A stretch of DNA of 64,000 bases from Bacillus rhizoplanae. Lineage in GTDB: Bacteria; Bacillota; Bacilli; Bacillales; Bacillaceae_G. Position 1 is the stretch's first letter. Each line of letters begins with the position of its first letter. The position numbers and the translations under genes were made by a program. The notes below the pieces were generated by a model. It was not told the origin of the DNA. It saw only the letters and a program-made list of their open reading frames with translations, and made no database searches. Below, piece by piece: positions 43,001 through 52,010 of this stretch. The stretch is taken from assembly GCF_917563915.1 (NCBI RefSeq), contig NZ_CAKJTI010000004.1, positions 124,001-188,000 on the forward strand, written 5' to 3'.

Positions 43001-44866
43001 ATGATGGACTATGCGTGGCTAATACCGCTTTTCCCGCTTGTATCTTTCGTTTTACTCGTGATGTTTGGCAAGAAGCTGAAAGAAAGAAGTAGTTGGCTTG
43101 GCACCTTTCTAGCTTTTCTTTCATTTGCGGGTGCGGTACTTGTATTAATAGAACGGCTATCGGCAGAAACGGTAAAACAGCAATGGACATGGCTGCAAAT
43201 CGGAGATGTGAATATTTCCTTCGGCTTTGAAGTAAATGCGTTAAACGCATTGATGCTCTTTATTGTCACACTTGTGAGCTTGCTCGTTCATATGTATTCG
43301 AAAGGGTATATGCACGGCGATGAAAGGTTCCATATTTTTTATGCATACTTAGGGTTATTTACGTTTGCGATGCTTGGGCTTGTAATTTCAACTAACTTAT
43401 TGCAGCTTTATATATTCTGGGAGTTAGTCGGACTCGGTTCCTTCTTGCTAATTGGTTTCTATTTCTTTAAAGAAGAAGCAAAGGCAGCTGCAAAAAAGGC
43501 GTTTATTATGACGCGTATTGGGGATGTCGGCTTGTTTATCGGGATGATTCTATTATTCTGGCAAGTTGGCAGCTTTGACTACGATGCAATCTTCCAAGCC
43601 GTACAAGCTGGAGAGATTTCAGGGACGATGATTACACTAACGGCGATTTTGATCTTTGTCGGTGCAATTGGGAAGTCCGGTCAGTTTCCGCTGCATACGT
43701 GGCTTCCGGATGCGATGGAGGGCCCAACGCCAGTATCAGCGCTTATCCACGCAGCAACGATGGTTGCTGCTGGGGTATATTTAGTTGCTACCATGTTCCC
43801 GCTTTTCTTAGCGAGCGAAGCAGCGATGCAAACTGTTGCCGTCGTTGGCGGCGTTACGGCAATTTTTGCGGCATCCATTGGTTTAGTACAAACAGACATT
43901 AAGCGTGTGTTAGCGTACTCCACAGTAAGTCAACTTGGTTATATGATGCTTGCACTTGGTTCAGCAGGGTACGTGGCTGGTGTTTTCCATTTAACGACGC
44001 ACGCGTTCTTTAAGGCATTATTATTCTTAGCAGCCGGAAGTGTCATTCATGCCGTACATACGCAAAACATCGAAGAAATGGGCGGCTTGTTTAAGAAGAT
44101 GAAAATAACCGGCTCGTTGTTTTTAATTGGTACGCTTGCAATTAGTGGTGTTCCGCTATTTTCTGGATTCTTTAGTAAGGATGAAATTTTAGCGGCGACG
44201 TGGGAACGCGGCAATTACGGTTTATTCGTCCTTGCGGTGATTGCAGCTTTCTTCACGGCCTTCTATATGTTCCGCCTTTACTTCCTTGTCTTTACGGGAG
44301 AAGCGCGCGGGGAACAGAAGAATGTGCATGAATCTCCGGGCGTGATGACAGTACCGATGATGGTTCTTGGCGCCTTAGCCGTTGTAGCGGGGTATGTGAA
44401 TACGCCTTGGTTCGGAACATTTCTTGGCGATTGGCTTACAAAAGACGTAGCGTTTCAGGTGAAGCAAGTCCATGGCCCGGCCTGGATCATGATTGTGGCC
44501 ACGCTCGTTTCATTAGCCGGTATTGTCTTAGCGTATTTGATATATGGAAAACGCACAATTTCCCGTGATTGGATTGGCGGCGAGAAGACCGCAATGTACA
44601 GCTTGCTGAAGGAGAAATATTATATTGACGAATTGTATAGCGTAACAGTGCTTCCGCTTGTGAAAGGAACTGCATATGTGTTGCACTTTTTTGAAACGTA
44701 TGTTGTCGAAGGAATTGCGAAGCTAGTCGCTGGCATTGTAAGAGGTGTGAGCGCAGCCTTCTCGAAATTGCAAAACGGGCAAGTGCAAATGTACGGCACA
44801 GTTACAGCTATTTGTTTAGCTGTATTAGTAGTGATTCTGCTATTGACAGGGGGGTATGGACAATGA
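43001..44866 (+). CDS. nuoL: Complex I subunit L
   Basis: This 621-residue antiporter-like subunit has about 14-16 membrane helices and a C-terminal lateral helix region. FWELVGLGSFLLIGFYFFKE has the conserved Glu-Lys site, and SGQFPLHTWLPDAMEGPTPV, SALIHAATMVAAGVYL and VLAYSTVSQLGYMM are family motifs. It is one of three proton-pumping units. ATG 43001 or 43004 follows AAAAGGGGGG. Its stop overlaps nuoM as ATGA. Confidence 0.96.
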   Translation: MMDYAWLIPLFPLVSFVLLVMFGKKLKERSSWLGTFLAFLSFAGAVLVLIERLSAETVKQQWTWLQIGDVNISFGFEVNALNALMLFIVTLVSLLVHMYSKGYMHGDERFHIFYAYLGLFTFAMLGLVISTNLLQLYIFWELVGLGSFLLIGFYFFKEEAKAAAKKAFIMTRIGDVGLFIGMILLFWQVGSFDYDAIFQAVQAGEISGTMITLTAILIFVGAIGKSGQFPLHTWLPDAMEGPTPVSALIHAATMVAAGVYLVATMFPLFLASEAAMQTVAVVGGVTAIFAASIGLVQTDIKRVLAYSTVSQLGYMMLALGSAGYVAGVFHLTTHAFFKALLFLAAGSVIHAVHTQNIEEMGGLFKKMKITGSLFLIGTLAISGVPLFSGFFSKDEILAATWERGNYGLFVLAVIAAFFTAFYMFRLYFLVFTGEARGEQKNVHESPGVMTVPMMVLGALAVVAGYVNTPWFGTFLGDWLTKDVAFQVKQVHGPAWIMIVATLVSLAGIVLAYLIYGKRTISRDWIGGEKTAMYSLLKEKYYIDELYSVTVLPLVKGTAYVLHFFETYVVEGIAKLVAGIVRGVSAAFSKLQNGQVQMYGTVTAICLAVLVVILLLTGGYGQ

Positions 44867-46365
44867 GTTCCTTTCTATTATCTTTCTTCATTTTCTCCCC
44901 GCTGTTAGGTATCATACTGTTGGCATTTGTACCGAAGACAGAAGAGAGAGCGGCGAGGATTGTTGGTCTGCTTGGCACATTACTTCCCCTCGGGTCCGCG
45001 CTCTTTATCGCGATTACATATGCATCGGGAACAAGCTTAACGATGTTTGCAGAAAAGGTAAAGTGGATTCAATTTGGAAACTTTCCAGGTATGGAGAAAG
45101 AATTGTTTACGATTTATTATGAAGTTGGCATTGATGGTTTCTCGCTCGTTATGATGCTTCTGACAGCATTGTTAGCAACGTTAGCAGCTATTACGGCGTT
45201 TTCCATTACAAAGCATGTAAAAGGTTTCTATATGTTACTGCTTATGCTTGAAATCGGAATGCTTGGTGTCTTCGCTGCTGAAAACTTGCTGCTGTTCTTC
45301 GTTTTCTTTGAAATTACATTGCCAGCTATGTTTCTACTCGTTGGGAAATGGGGGAAATTTAGCAGTGAAAAAGCAGCGTACAGCTATTTAATTTATAACG
45401 GCATTGGTTCTGCGATTTTACTCATTGCCTTTTCAATTTTATTTGCGAGAGCGGGTACAACGAATATAGCCGAGCTACAAGCCGTTTTAGCAGGAAGAGA
45501 AATGACAACAGTTGGTGAACTGTCTGATTCTTTGCAGCTTGGTTTATTTCTAGCGATTATGGTTGCGTTTATGATTAAGCTCCCGGTCTTTCCGCTTCAC
45601 CGCTGGATGGTGAACGTCCATGTGCAAGCGCACCCGGCAATTGTTATGCTGCACGCCGGTGTTCTCTTAAAGATTGGGGCGTATGGGATTGTCCGCTTTG
45701 GAATAGGACTCTTCCCATCGCAATTTGAAAAGTTTGCGTTTGTCTTAGGGATTTTAGGGGTTATCAACTTACTGTACGGTGCATTGTTAGCGTTTGTTCA
45801 AACAGATTTTCGAAAAGTGCTCGCATATTCAAGTATTTCGCATATGGGAATTGTGCTGATCGGTTTAGCTGCGTTGAACGAGGCAGGGATGAAGGGAGCG
45901 TTGTTCCAAGTTGTTTCGCACGGTTTAATCGCGGCGCTTCTATTTTTCTTGCTTGGCATTATTGAGCAGCGCTTTGGTACTTCTCAGATTACAGAGCTTG
46001 GCGGCTTAGCGAAGCAAGTACCAATCCTTAGCGGTTTCTTATTAGCAGGAAGTATGGCTTCGCTCGGACTTCCTGGAATGTCTGGTTTTGTGAGTGAATT
46101 TCTCGCATTTCTTGGCTTGTTTCAAGCGCACCCAATCTTAGCGGCGGCCTCGGCAATCGGTATTATTTTAACAGCGGTGTACGTACTCCGGGCAGTTATG
46201 CAGGTTACATTCGGACAAAGGGAATGCGAAGCGAAAAGCGATATGCGCGGATTGGATTATATTCCCGTTTTGATTTTGCTGGCGTGTATTCTCATCATCG
46301 GTATCGTGCCAGATGTACTTGGTGAACCGCTTCGTGACACACTACAATCTTTAGGGGGGAGATAG
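44863..46365 (+). CDS. nuoM: Complex I subunit M
   Basis: This 500-residue antiporter-like subunit has about 14 helices, with YYEVGIDGFSLVMMLLTALL, FFVFFEITLPAMFLLVGKWG, KLPVFPLHRWMVNVHVQAHP and VLAYSSISHMGIVLIGL as markers. ATG 44863 follows GGGGGG and overlaps the nuoL stop. An in-frame upstream extension inside nuoL is not used. Confidence 0.96.
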   Translation: MSSFLLSFFIFSPLLGIILLAFVPKTEERAARIVGLLGTLLPLGSALFIAITYASGTSLTMFAEKVKWIQFGNFPGMEKELFTIYYEVGIDGFSLVMMLLTALLATLAAITAFSITKHVKGFYMLLLMLEIGMLGVFAAENLLLFFVFFEITLPAMFLLVGKWGKFSSEKAAYSYLIYNGIGSAILLIAFSILFARAGTTNIAELQAVLAGREMTTVGELSDSLQLGLFLAIMVAFMIKLPVFPLHRWMVNVHVQAHPAIVMLHAGVLLKIGAYGIVRFGIGLFPSQFEKFAFVLGILGVINLLYGALLAFVQTDFRKVLAYSSISHMGIVLIGLAALNEAGMKGALFQVVSHGLIAALLFFLLGIIEQRFGTSQITELGGLAKQVPILSGFLLAGSMASLGLPGMSGFVSEFLAFLGLFQAHPILAAASAIGIILTAVYVLRAVMQVTFGQRECEAKSDMRGLDYIPVLILLACILIIGIVPDVLGEPLRDTLQSLGGR

Positions 46366-46368
46366 AAG

Positions 46369-47895
46369 ATGGATATGAAAACATTACTAGGCTTATCATG
46401 GTATTTAATGACGCCGGAGTTCATCCTTATTGGCGGCGCTATTCTTCTATCTCTTCTTGATTTATTCGCGAAACAAACGTTTCATCGCCGGAATTTAGCA
46501 TACGGGGCAATTGGAACGGTCATACTTGCACTTGTTGCGCTCGTTACATTGTACGGCGCACCGGCCGGGGAGATTTTGGATGGGTCATTTATATTAGACG
46601 GATTTTCAAAAGCATTTAAAACGCTCTTATTGCTTGGCGGTATTCTTGTATTATTCATTGCGATGAGCGACGATGCCAAGCAGCCGATTGAAGATCGAGG
46701 AGAATATTACTACTTATTTTTAACGGCGCTTCTTGGTGCGATGTTTATGGCGTCTAGCAGCGATCTCATTACATTGTTCATCGGTCTTGAATTATTATCA
46801 TTGTCCTCGTACATTTTAGTCGGCATTCGTAAGAACAATAAAGCTTCGAATGAGGCGGCAATGAAGTACGTGATTAACGGTGGTATTTCCACAGCAATCA
46901 CACTGTTTGGAATGAGTTATTTGTACGGACTGACAGGTTCAACAAATATTTTGGATATGCAGCGTTTATTCATGCAAGGGGTGAGCGGTGATATACAACT
47001 TTTGTTGGCACTTGCGTTTATCCTGCTCTTTGTCGGTTTGTCTTTTAAAATTGCGACTGTCCCATTTCATATGTGGGCACCTGACGTGTATGAAGGAGCA
47101 GCAACGCCTGTTACAGCGCTGTTAGGAACGGTATCGAAAATTGCTGGATTTGTGATGATTATTCGCATTTTCTTAGTCATTTTCGCAGCAGTTCCTGTTC
47201 AAAATGAAACGACATCACTATTAAGTAATATGAGCATCTATATTGCAGTTCTTGCTGGTATAACAATGATTGTTGGAAATAGTGTCGCCTTAAAGCAATA
47301 CAGCATAAAACGAATGCTTGCGTACTCAGGGGTGGCGCATGCTGGTTATTTACTTGTACCGTTCGTAGCGTTGTCACCATTTCTTATGGATAGCATGTGG
47401 TTTTACATGCTTGCTTATGTACTGATGAATATCGGAGCATTTGCGATTATCCACGGCGTAATCTTACAAACGGGACAAGAAAATATATCTGCTTTTGCGG
47501 GTTTATATAAACGATCACCATTTGCAGCGGTCATGATGACAATTTTTATGTTGTCACTTGCTGGTATCCCGGGGACAGCAGGATTTATCGGAAAGATTAA
47601 CATCTTTTTAGGAGCCTTTATCGTCCAGCCAGCTCATTACGTGCTAGCATCGATTATGATGGGGACAACGGTAATCTCGTTCGTCTATTATTTCCGCATC
47701 TTGCAGCAAATATTTTTCCGCCGTGCAGAAAGTGAAGAGCGTATCGTTCTTCCGGTCAATTTGAAAATAGTTGTGAGCCTGTGCGCAATTGCAACAGTCG
47801 TGCTCGGTATATTACCGGCAATCGGTTACAATTTCTTTTATGATTATTTTCCGCTGATGAAGGATTTCTTCTTTGTTGGGAACGTGGTACAATAG
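46369..47895 (+). CDS. nuoN: Complex I subunit N
   Basis: This 508-residue antiporter-like subunit is the last of the operon. It has about 14 helices and the motifs FIGLELLSLSSYILVGI, KIATVPFHMWAPDVYEGAAT and MLAYSGVAHAGYLLVPFV. ATG 46369 follows TAGGGGGGAG three bases after the nuoM stop. A strong terminator follows. The order nuoABCDHIJKLMN lacks nuoE, nuoF and nuoG, so the NADH-binding module is missing. Confidence 0.95.
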   Translation: MDMKTLLGLSWYLMTPEFILIGGAILLSLLDLFAKQTFHRRNLAYGAIGTVILALVALVTLYGAPAGEILDGSFILDGFSKAFKTLLLLGGILVLFIAMSDDAKQPIEDRGEYYYLFLTALLGAMFMASSSDLITLFIGLELLSLSSYILVGIRKNNKASNEAAMKYVINGGISTAITLFGMSYLYGLTGSTNILDMQRLFMQGVSGDIQLLLALAFILLFVGLSFKIATVPFHMWAPDVYEGAATPVTALLGTVSKIAGFVMIIRIFLVIFAAVPVQNETTSLLSNMSIYIAVLAGITMIVGNSVALKQYSIKRMLAYSGVAHAGYLLVPFVALSPFLMDSMWFYMLAYVLMNIGAFAIIHGVILQTGQENISAFAGLYKRSPFAAVMMTIFMLSLAGIPGTAGFIGKINIFLGAFIVQPAHYVLASIMMGTTVISFVYYFRILQQIFFRRAESEERIVLPVNLKIVVSLCAIATVVLGILPAIGYNFFYDYFPLMKDFFFVGNVVQ

Positions 47896-47900
47896 TAAAA

Positions 47901-47940
47901 ACAAAAAGTGTAGAGCATGTACTCTACACTTTTTGTTTTG
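47901..47940 (+). terminator. Terminator of the nuo operon
   Basis: ACAAAAAGTGTAGAG pairs perfectly over 15 bp with CTCTACACTTTTTGT, followed by T-rich sequence. Confidence 0.92.
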
Positions 47941-47974
47941 GTTATTTTTTGTTTACTACACAAGTGGTAAGTGG

Positions 47975-48170
47975 ATTGAACCAATCGGGTTCATACGGGC
48001 AGTTGTGCACCAAGATATACGAAAGTTACTGCCTGTTAGAGCGGGATAAAGTGAAACTACCTTTTGGGAACGATTTTTTCCGAAAAGGTTAGTTGAACCA
48101 ATCGGGCTCATACGGGCAGTTGTGCACCAAGATATACGAGAGTTACTGCCCGTTAGAGCGGGATAAAGGG
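47975..48170. repeat. Dispersed repeat, copy 8: doubled
   Basis: Two nearly identical units of about 75 bases start at TTGAACCAATCGGG 47976 and 48093 (period 117) and each ends GTTAGAGCGGGATAAA. Inside each unit CGGGCAGT pairs with ACTGCCCG. Between them lies a hairpin end, GTGAAACTACCTTTTGGGAA ... CCGAAAAGG, matching the variable hairpin of other copies. The last bases, AAAGGGG, serve as the ribosome site of ywzB. Confidence 0.85.
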
Positions 48171-48181
48171 GTCGATTTTTT

Positions 48182-48418
48182 ATGGCACAAATTTTAGGGC
48201 AACAAGCACTCATTGCGATTGTGTCGCATTTACTGTTTATTACTATCACGTGGTGGACGCTGCAGGGTCTTCACGTAGAACGCCTGATGAAACCAGGGAA
48301 AGTATTGCAGACGAGAGTGTTCATGATTCTTGTAACGATTGCCATCGGCGCATCGGTAAGTAACTTTTTCCTTGATTATTTAGGGTATTCAAAGAGCTTA
48401 ACATACCTTGTGAAGTAA
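48182..48418 (+). CDS. ywzB: DUF1146 family membrane protein (YwzB)
   Basis: This 78-residue protein has two hydrophobic helices (about 8-28 and 46-70) and the WWTLQGLHVERLMKPGK segment of the DUF1146 family, found in Bacilli between the atp operon and murA. Function is unknown. ATG 48182 is ten bases after AAAGGGG at the edge of the doubled repeat, so the mobile repeat provides the ribosome site. Confidence 0.88.
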   Translation: MAQILGQQALIAIVSHLLFITITWWTLQGLHVERLMKPGKVLQTRVFMILVTIAIGASVSNFFLDYLGYSKSLTYLVK

Positions 48419-48473
48419 AAAAGTACAACGTATAGAACCATCCTTCTCCGTCAACAATGGGGACTAGGAGGGG

Positions 48474-49187
48474 ATGAACGTGAAAAAGATGCAAGCCATG
48501 CTATTGATTGTTGTCAGTGCTGTTATATTTTTAGTCGGATATAGAGAAATGAAACCTGTGAGCGATCAGGAAAAAATGGAAAGTATGATTGCTGCTTTAG
48601 AGAAACATGGTGCAGATGTTCAGCATTGGTCTTGGTTAGCGCGGGAAACAAAGACAATTTCAAATATACATACGTTTGAAAAGTTACTTGGTCAAATTAA
48701 GCAACGTGCAAATGTAGAAGAATGGGAAATTGAGAAGTCTAGGGACGGTTATAAAGCAACAGCACAAAAAAGTTTTTCTTCTTATGAAGAAAGGCTAGTA
48801 GTTACGTGGACAATGGAAAATACTAAAGAAAACACTTTCATTATATATGAAGTGAGCGGAGTAAAATGGGATCCTAAATATACGGATAAAACGAATAAAA
48901 TTTTTAGTACAAAACCAAAAATTTATACTTGTGTTCAAGGTACGCTCAGTGATAAGATTGAAGGTGTTTTGCAAGATAAAGCCAATGAAGTTTTGAAAGA
49001 TTTTTCAGCAAGAGCGATTGAAAAAGTAGAAGAAAGAGCATTTGTGTCAGTCTCCGCATATAATAAAAAATGGAATGACGCTCTTTCAACAAATAAAGAG
49101 AAAATCAATGTGCAAATAGCAATACGTTCTACAAACAACAAGAATACAATTGTGGTTGGCACACCGATCATAACTTCTGAGTATTGA
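48474..49187 (+). CDS. ywmB: YwmB family protein (TATA-box-binding-protein-like fold)
   Basis: This 237-residue secreted or membrane-anchored protein has an N-terminal hydrophobic segment (about residues 6-21) and matches by place and length YwmB of B. subtilis, between ywzB and murAA. The family fold has been described as similar to TATA-binding protein, but its role is unknown. ATG 48474 follows AGGAGGG. The next gene, murA1, starts 34 bases later, so they are likely cotranscribed. Confidence 0.82.
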   Translation: MNVKKMQAMLLIVVSAVIFLVGYREMKPVSDQEKMESMIAALEKHGADVQHWSWLARETKTISNIHTFEKLLGQIKQRANVEEWEIEKSRDGYKATAQKSFSSYEERLVVTWTMENTKENTFIIYEVSGVKWDPKYTDKTNKIFSTKPKIYTCVQGTLSDKIEGVLQDKANEVLKDFSARAIEKVEERAFVSVSAYNKKWNDALSTNKEKINVQIAIRSTNNKNTIVVGTPIITSEY

Positions 49188-49221
49188 ATATATGTGAAAA
49201 AAGGACACGGAGGGGAATAAC

Positions 49222-50526
49222 TTGGAAAAGATCATCGTCCGTGGCGGAAAGCGGTTGAACGGCACAGTGCGCGTAGAGGGCGCAAAAAACGCTGTATTAC
49301 CTATAATCGCTGCAGCCCTATTAGCGAGTGATGGAAAGAATGTACTATCTGAAGTACCAGAACTTTCAGATGTATACACAATTAATGAAGTATTACGTCA
49401 TTTGAATGCAGAGGTATCTTTTGCAAACAATGAGGTAACAATTGATGCATCCAAAGAACTAAAAATCGAGGCACCATTTGAATATGTACGTAAAATGCGA
49501 GCGTCCGTTCTTGTAATGGGGCCGCTTTTAGCACGTAATGGTCGTGCACGCATTGCGCTTCCTGGTGGTTGTGCAATCGGTTCACGTCCAATTGACCAAC
49601 ATTTAAAAGGCTTTGAAGCAATGGGAGCAAAAGTAAAAGTTGGTAACGGATTTGTTGAAGCGTATGTAGACGGTAGACTAACAGGTGCGAAAATTTACTT
49701 AGATTTCCCGAGCGTAGGGGCAACAGAAAACATTATGTCTGCTGCTGTATTAGCAGAGGGGACGACAGTGCTTGAAAACGCAGCAAAAGAACCAGAAATC
49801 GTAGACTTAGCGAACTTCTTAAACGCAATGGGCGCAAAAGTACGCGGTGCTGGAACTGGCACAATTCGTATTGAAGGTGTCGCTAAATTATATGGTGCAA
49901 ACCATTCAATTATTCCTGACCGCGTTGAAGCAGGGACATTTATGGTTGCAGCAGCAATTACAGGCGGAAACGTGTTAATTGAAAATGCTGTACCAGAACA
50001 CTTGCGCTCTATTACAGCGAAAATGGAAGAAATGGGCATTACAATTATTGAGGAAAACGAAGGTGTACGCGTTATTGGCCCAGAGGAGTTAAAAGCGGCT
50101 GATATTAAAACGATGCCACACCCAGGATTCCCGACAGATATGCAGTCACAAATGATGGCATTATTATTAAAAGCAAACGGCACAAGCATGATTACAGAAA
50201 CAGTATTTGAGAACCGTTTCATGCATGTGGAAGAATTCCGCCGTATGAATGCAGATATTAAAATCGAAGGCCGTTCTGTAATTATGAATGGACCAGGTAA
50301 CCTGCAAGGCGCTGAAGTAGCGGCAACAGATTTACGTGCTGCAGCGGCATTAATCTTAGCTGGTTTAGTATCTGAAGGTCATACGCGCGTAACAGAATTA
50401 AAACATCTTGACCGCGGATATGTAAACTTCCACGGCAAGTTAGCTGCATTAGGTGCAGATATTGAACGTGTAACTGAAAGAGTGGAAGAAGTAGCAGAAC
50501 AACAAGTATCTGATCTTCACGCTTAA
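49222..50526 (+). CDS. murA1: UDP-N-acetylglucosamine 1-carboxyvinyltransferase 1
   Basis: This 434-residue enzyme is the main MurA, equal by position to essential murAA of B. subtilis. Catalytic Cys117 is in [35 protein letters not shown] near residue 18 is the family N terminus. TTG 49222 follows GGAGGGG at good distance. It has an extended acidic C-terminal tail ([15 protein letters not shown]). A terminator follows. Control of MurAA by ClpCP proteolysis is known in B. subtilis and may apply here. Confidence 0.96.
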   Translation: MEKIIVRGGKRLNGTVRVEGAKNAVLPIIAAALLASDGKNVLSEVPELSDVYTINEVLRHLNAEVSFANNEVTIDASKELKIEAPFEYVRKMRASVLVMGPLLARNGRARIALPGGCAIGSRPIDQHLKGFEAMGAKVKVGNGFVEAYVDGRLTGAKIYLDFPSVGATENIMSAAVLAEGTTVLENAAKEPEIVDLANFLNAMGAKVRGAGTGTIRIEGVAKLYGANHSIIPDRVEAGTFMVAAAITGGNVLIENAVPEHLRSITAKMEEMGITIIEENEGVRVIGPEELKAADIKTMPHPGFPTDMQSQMMALLLKANGTSMITETVFENRFMHVEEFRRMNADIKIEGRSVIMNGPGNLQGAEVAATDLRAAAALILAGLVSEGHTRVTELKHLDRGYVNFHGKLAALGADIERVTERVEEVAEQQVSDLHA

Positions 50527-50530
50527 TAGG

Positions 50531-50567
50531 GATAGCTTCTATGCTTTGGCATGGAAGCTATTTTTTA
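50531..50567 (+). terminator. Terminator after murA1
   Basis: GATAGCTTCTATGC pairs with GCATGGAAGCTA(T), followed by six T. Confidence 0.85.
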
Positions 50568-50735
50568 TGTACTCTTATTGTTATAGTCAGGAAACATAAT
50601 CTTTATGCCTGTTTCATCACAAATATTCTAAAAATTTAATTTTGTGTCAGTTAGAAAGAAGAAAAGAACTTGTTCTAAATGCTTGTCTTACTCCATAAGA
50701 ATGAAATGAGTCTAATTTCATAGTGGAGGAAAGCA

Positions 50736-51758
50736 ATGAAAACTACGAAGCCAATTATGGTCATCGTAACGCTATTAGTAGCGTTAGTGATTATCGTACC
50801 AAGCATGCTTGTTTTTCCGTTTACAAAAGCGAAAGAGGAAAAGCATCATACGCCTTCTGCTCCTCCAGCAGCGCAAAGTGCGCCAGCTCCTTCTCCTACG
50901 AAAACCAATGTGCAAGTATCTGTGTATCGCAGCGGACAAAAGAAGATCGAAACTATTTCAATTGAAGATTATGTTGCTGGGGTTGTCGCTGCAGAGATGC
51001 CAGCAAATTTTGAAATGGAAGCATTAAAAGCACAGGCATTGACAGCGCGTACATTCGTTGTGAAGCGCATGTTAAGCGGGCAAAAGCTTCAGAATAAAGC
51101 AGACGTGACAGATACAGTGGAAAATCAAGTGTACAAAAGTAAAGAAGAGCTAAAGGGACAATGGGGAAAAGAGTATGAAGGCCGAATGAAGCGTATTGAA
51201 GAAGCGGTATCGAAAACAGCCGGGCAAGTTTTAACGTATGAGGGAAGTCCAATTACAGCATCATTTTTCTCGACAAGTAATGGCTATACAGAAAATGCCG
51301 CAGATTATTGGGGCAGCGACTATCCATACTTAAAAAGTGTAAATAGTCCGTGGGATCAGCAGTCACCGACATTTACGAGCGAACAAACCTTTACTGTTGC
51401 TGATTTTCAAAAGCGTCTTGGCGTGAAAGTGTTAGCAAACGGTAATGTTGGCAAGATTAAAGAACGAACAGAAGGAAAGCGCGTGAAGGAAGTTGAATTT
51501 CAAGGGAAAACATTAACGGGAAAAGACGTACGGGACAAGTTAGGTTTACGTTCGTCTGATTTTACGTGGAAGCAGCAAGGCGATCAAATTGTTGTGACAA
51601 CGAAAGGCTATGGTCACGGCGTTGGGATGAGCCAATACGGCGCTAATGGAATGGCGAAGGAAGGTAAGGTGTATACAGATATTGTCGCACATTATTATAA
51701 AGGTGTAGCAATTTCAGCACTGAATCAGTATGAGGGAAAATTGACGGCGAAGAAGTGA
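50736..51758 (+). CDS. spoIID: Stage II sporulation protein D
   Basis: This 340-residue membrane-anchored lytic transglycosylase works with SpoIIP and SpoIIM during engulfment to remodel septal peptidoglycan. The N-terminal membrane helix (about 8-28) and a Pro/Ala-rich linker are followed by the SpoIID domain ([20 protein letters not shown], with the catalytic Glu in [38 protein letters not shown]). ATG 50736 follows GTGGAGG. A sigma-E promoter is expected in the preceding 200 bases, but I cannot fix it. Confidence 0.96.
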   Translation: MKTTKPIMVIVTLLVALVIIVPSMLVFPFTKAKEEKHHTPSAPPAAQSAPAPSPTKTNVQVSVYRSGQKKIETISIEDYVAGVVAAEMPANFEMEALKAQALTARTFVVKRMLSGQKLQNKADVTDTVENQVYKSKEELKGQWGKEYEGRMKRIEEAVSKTAGQVLTYEGSPITASFFSTSNGYTENAADYWGSDYPYLKSVNSPWDQQSPTFTSEQTFTVADFQKRLGVKVLANGNVGKIKERTEGKRVKEVEFQGKTLTGKDVRDKLGLRSSDFTWKQQGDQIVVTTKGYGHGVGMSQYGANGMAKEGKVYTDIVAHYYKGVAISALNQYEGKLTAKK

Positions 51759-51760
51759 AG

Positions 51761-51788
51761 GCATAGCGCAGCGGCGCTATGCTTTTTT
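51761..51788 (+). terminator. Intrinsic terminator after spoIID
   Basis: GCATAGCGC (51761-51769) pairs with GCGCTATGC (51774-51782), followed by six T. Confidence 0.9.
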
Positions 51789-51835
51789 ATATGGGTTAGT
51801 CGAGGGTGTCTGATTTGTCGAACGGTCTTTAAATT

Positions 51836-51892
51836 GTGTCGAAGCACCGATAAATGGAAAAAAGCGCCGATAAACAGCGGCCCCCGATGTAT
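51836..51892. repeat. Degenerate CGATAxAx array related to 14354-14475
   Basis: GTGTCGAAGCACCGATAAAT matches the opening of the 14.4-kb array (GTGTCGAAGCGCCGATATAT). CGATAAAT 51848, CGATAAAC 51868 and CGATGTAT 51885 follow, with AAAAAGCGCC between. The period (20, 17) is less regular. Confidence 0.6.
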
Positions 51893-52010
51893 AAGTTCTG
51901 TGTCAGCTTTTGTAGAAAAGGAAAGAAATGTTGCTAGTTTTTGCCAGGGTTTGTCGTGTTATAATACAGTTGTATCTTTAGATATACAATGATAACAGGG
52001 GGAATGTAAG

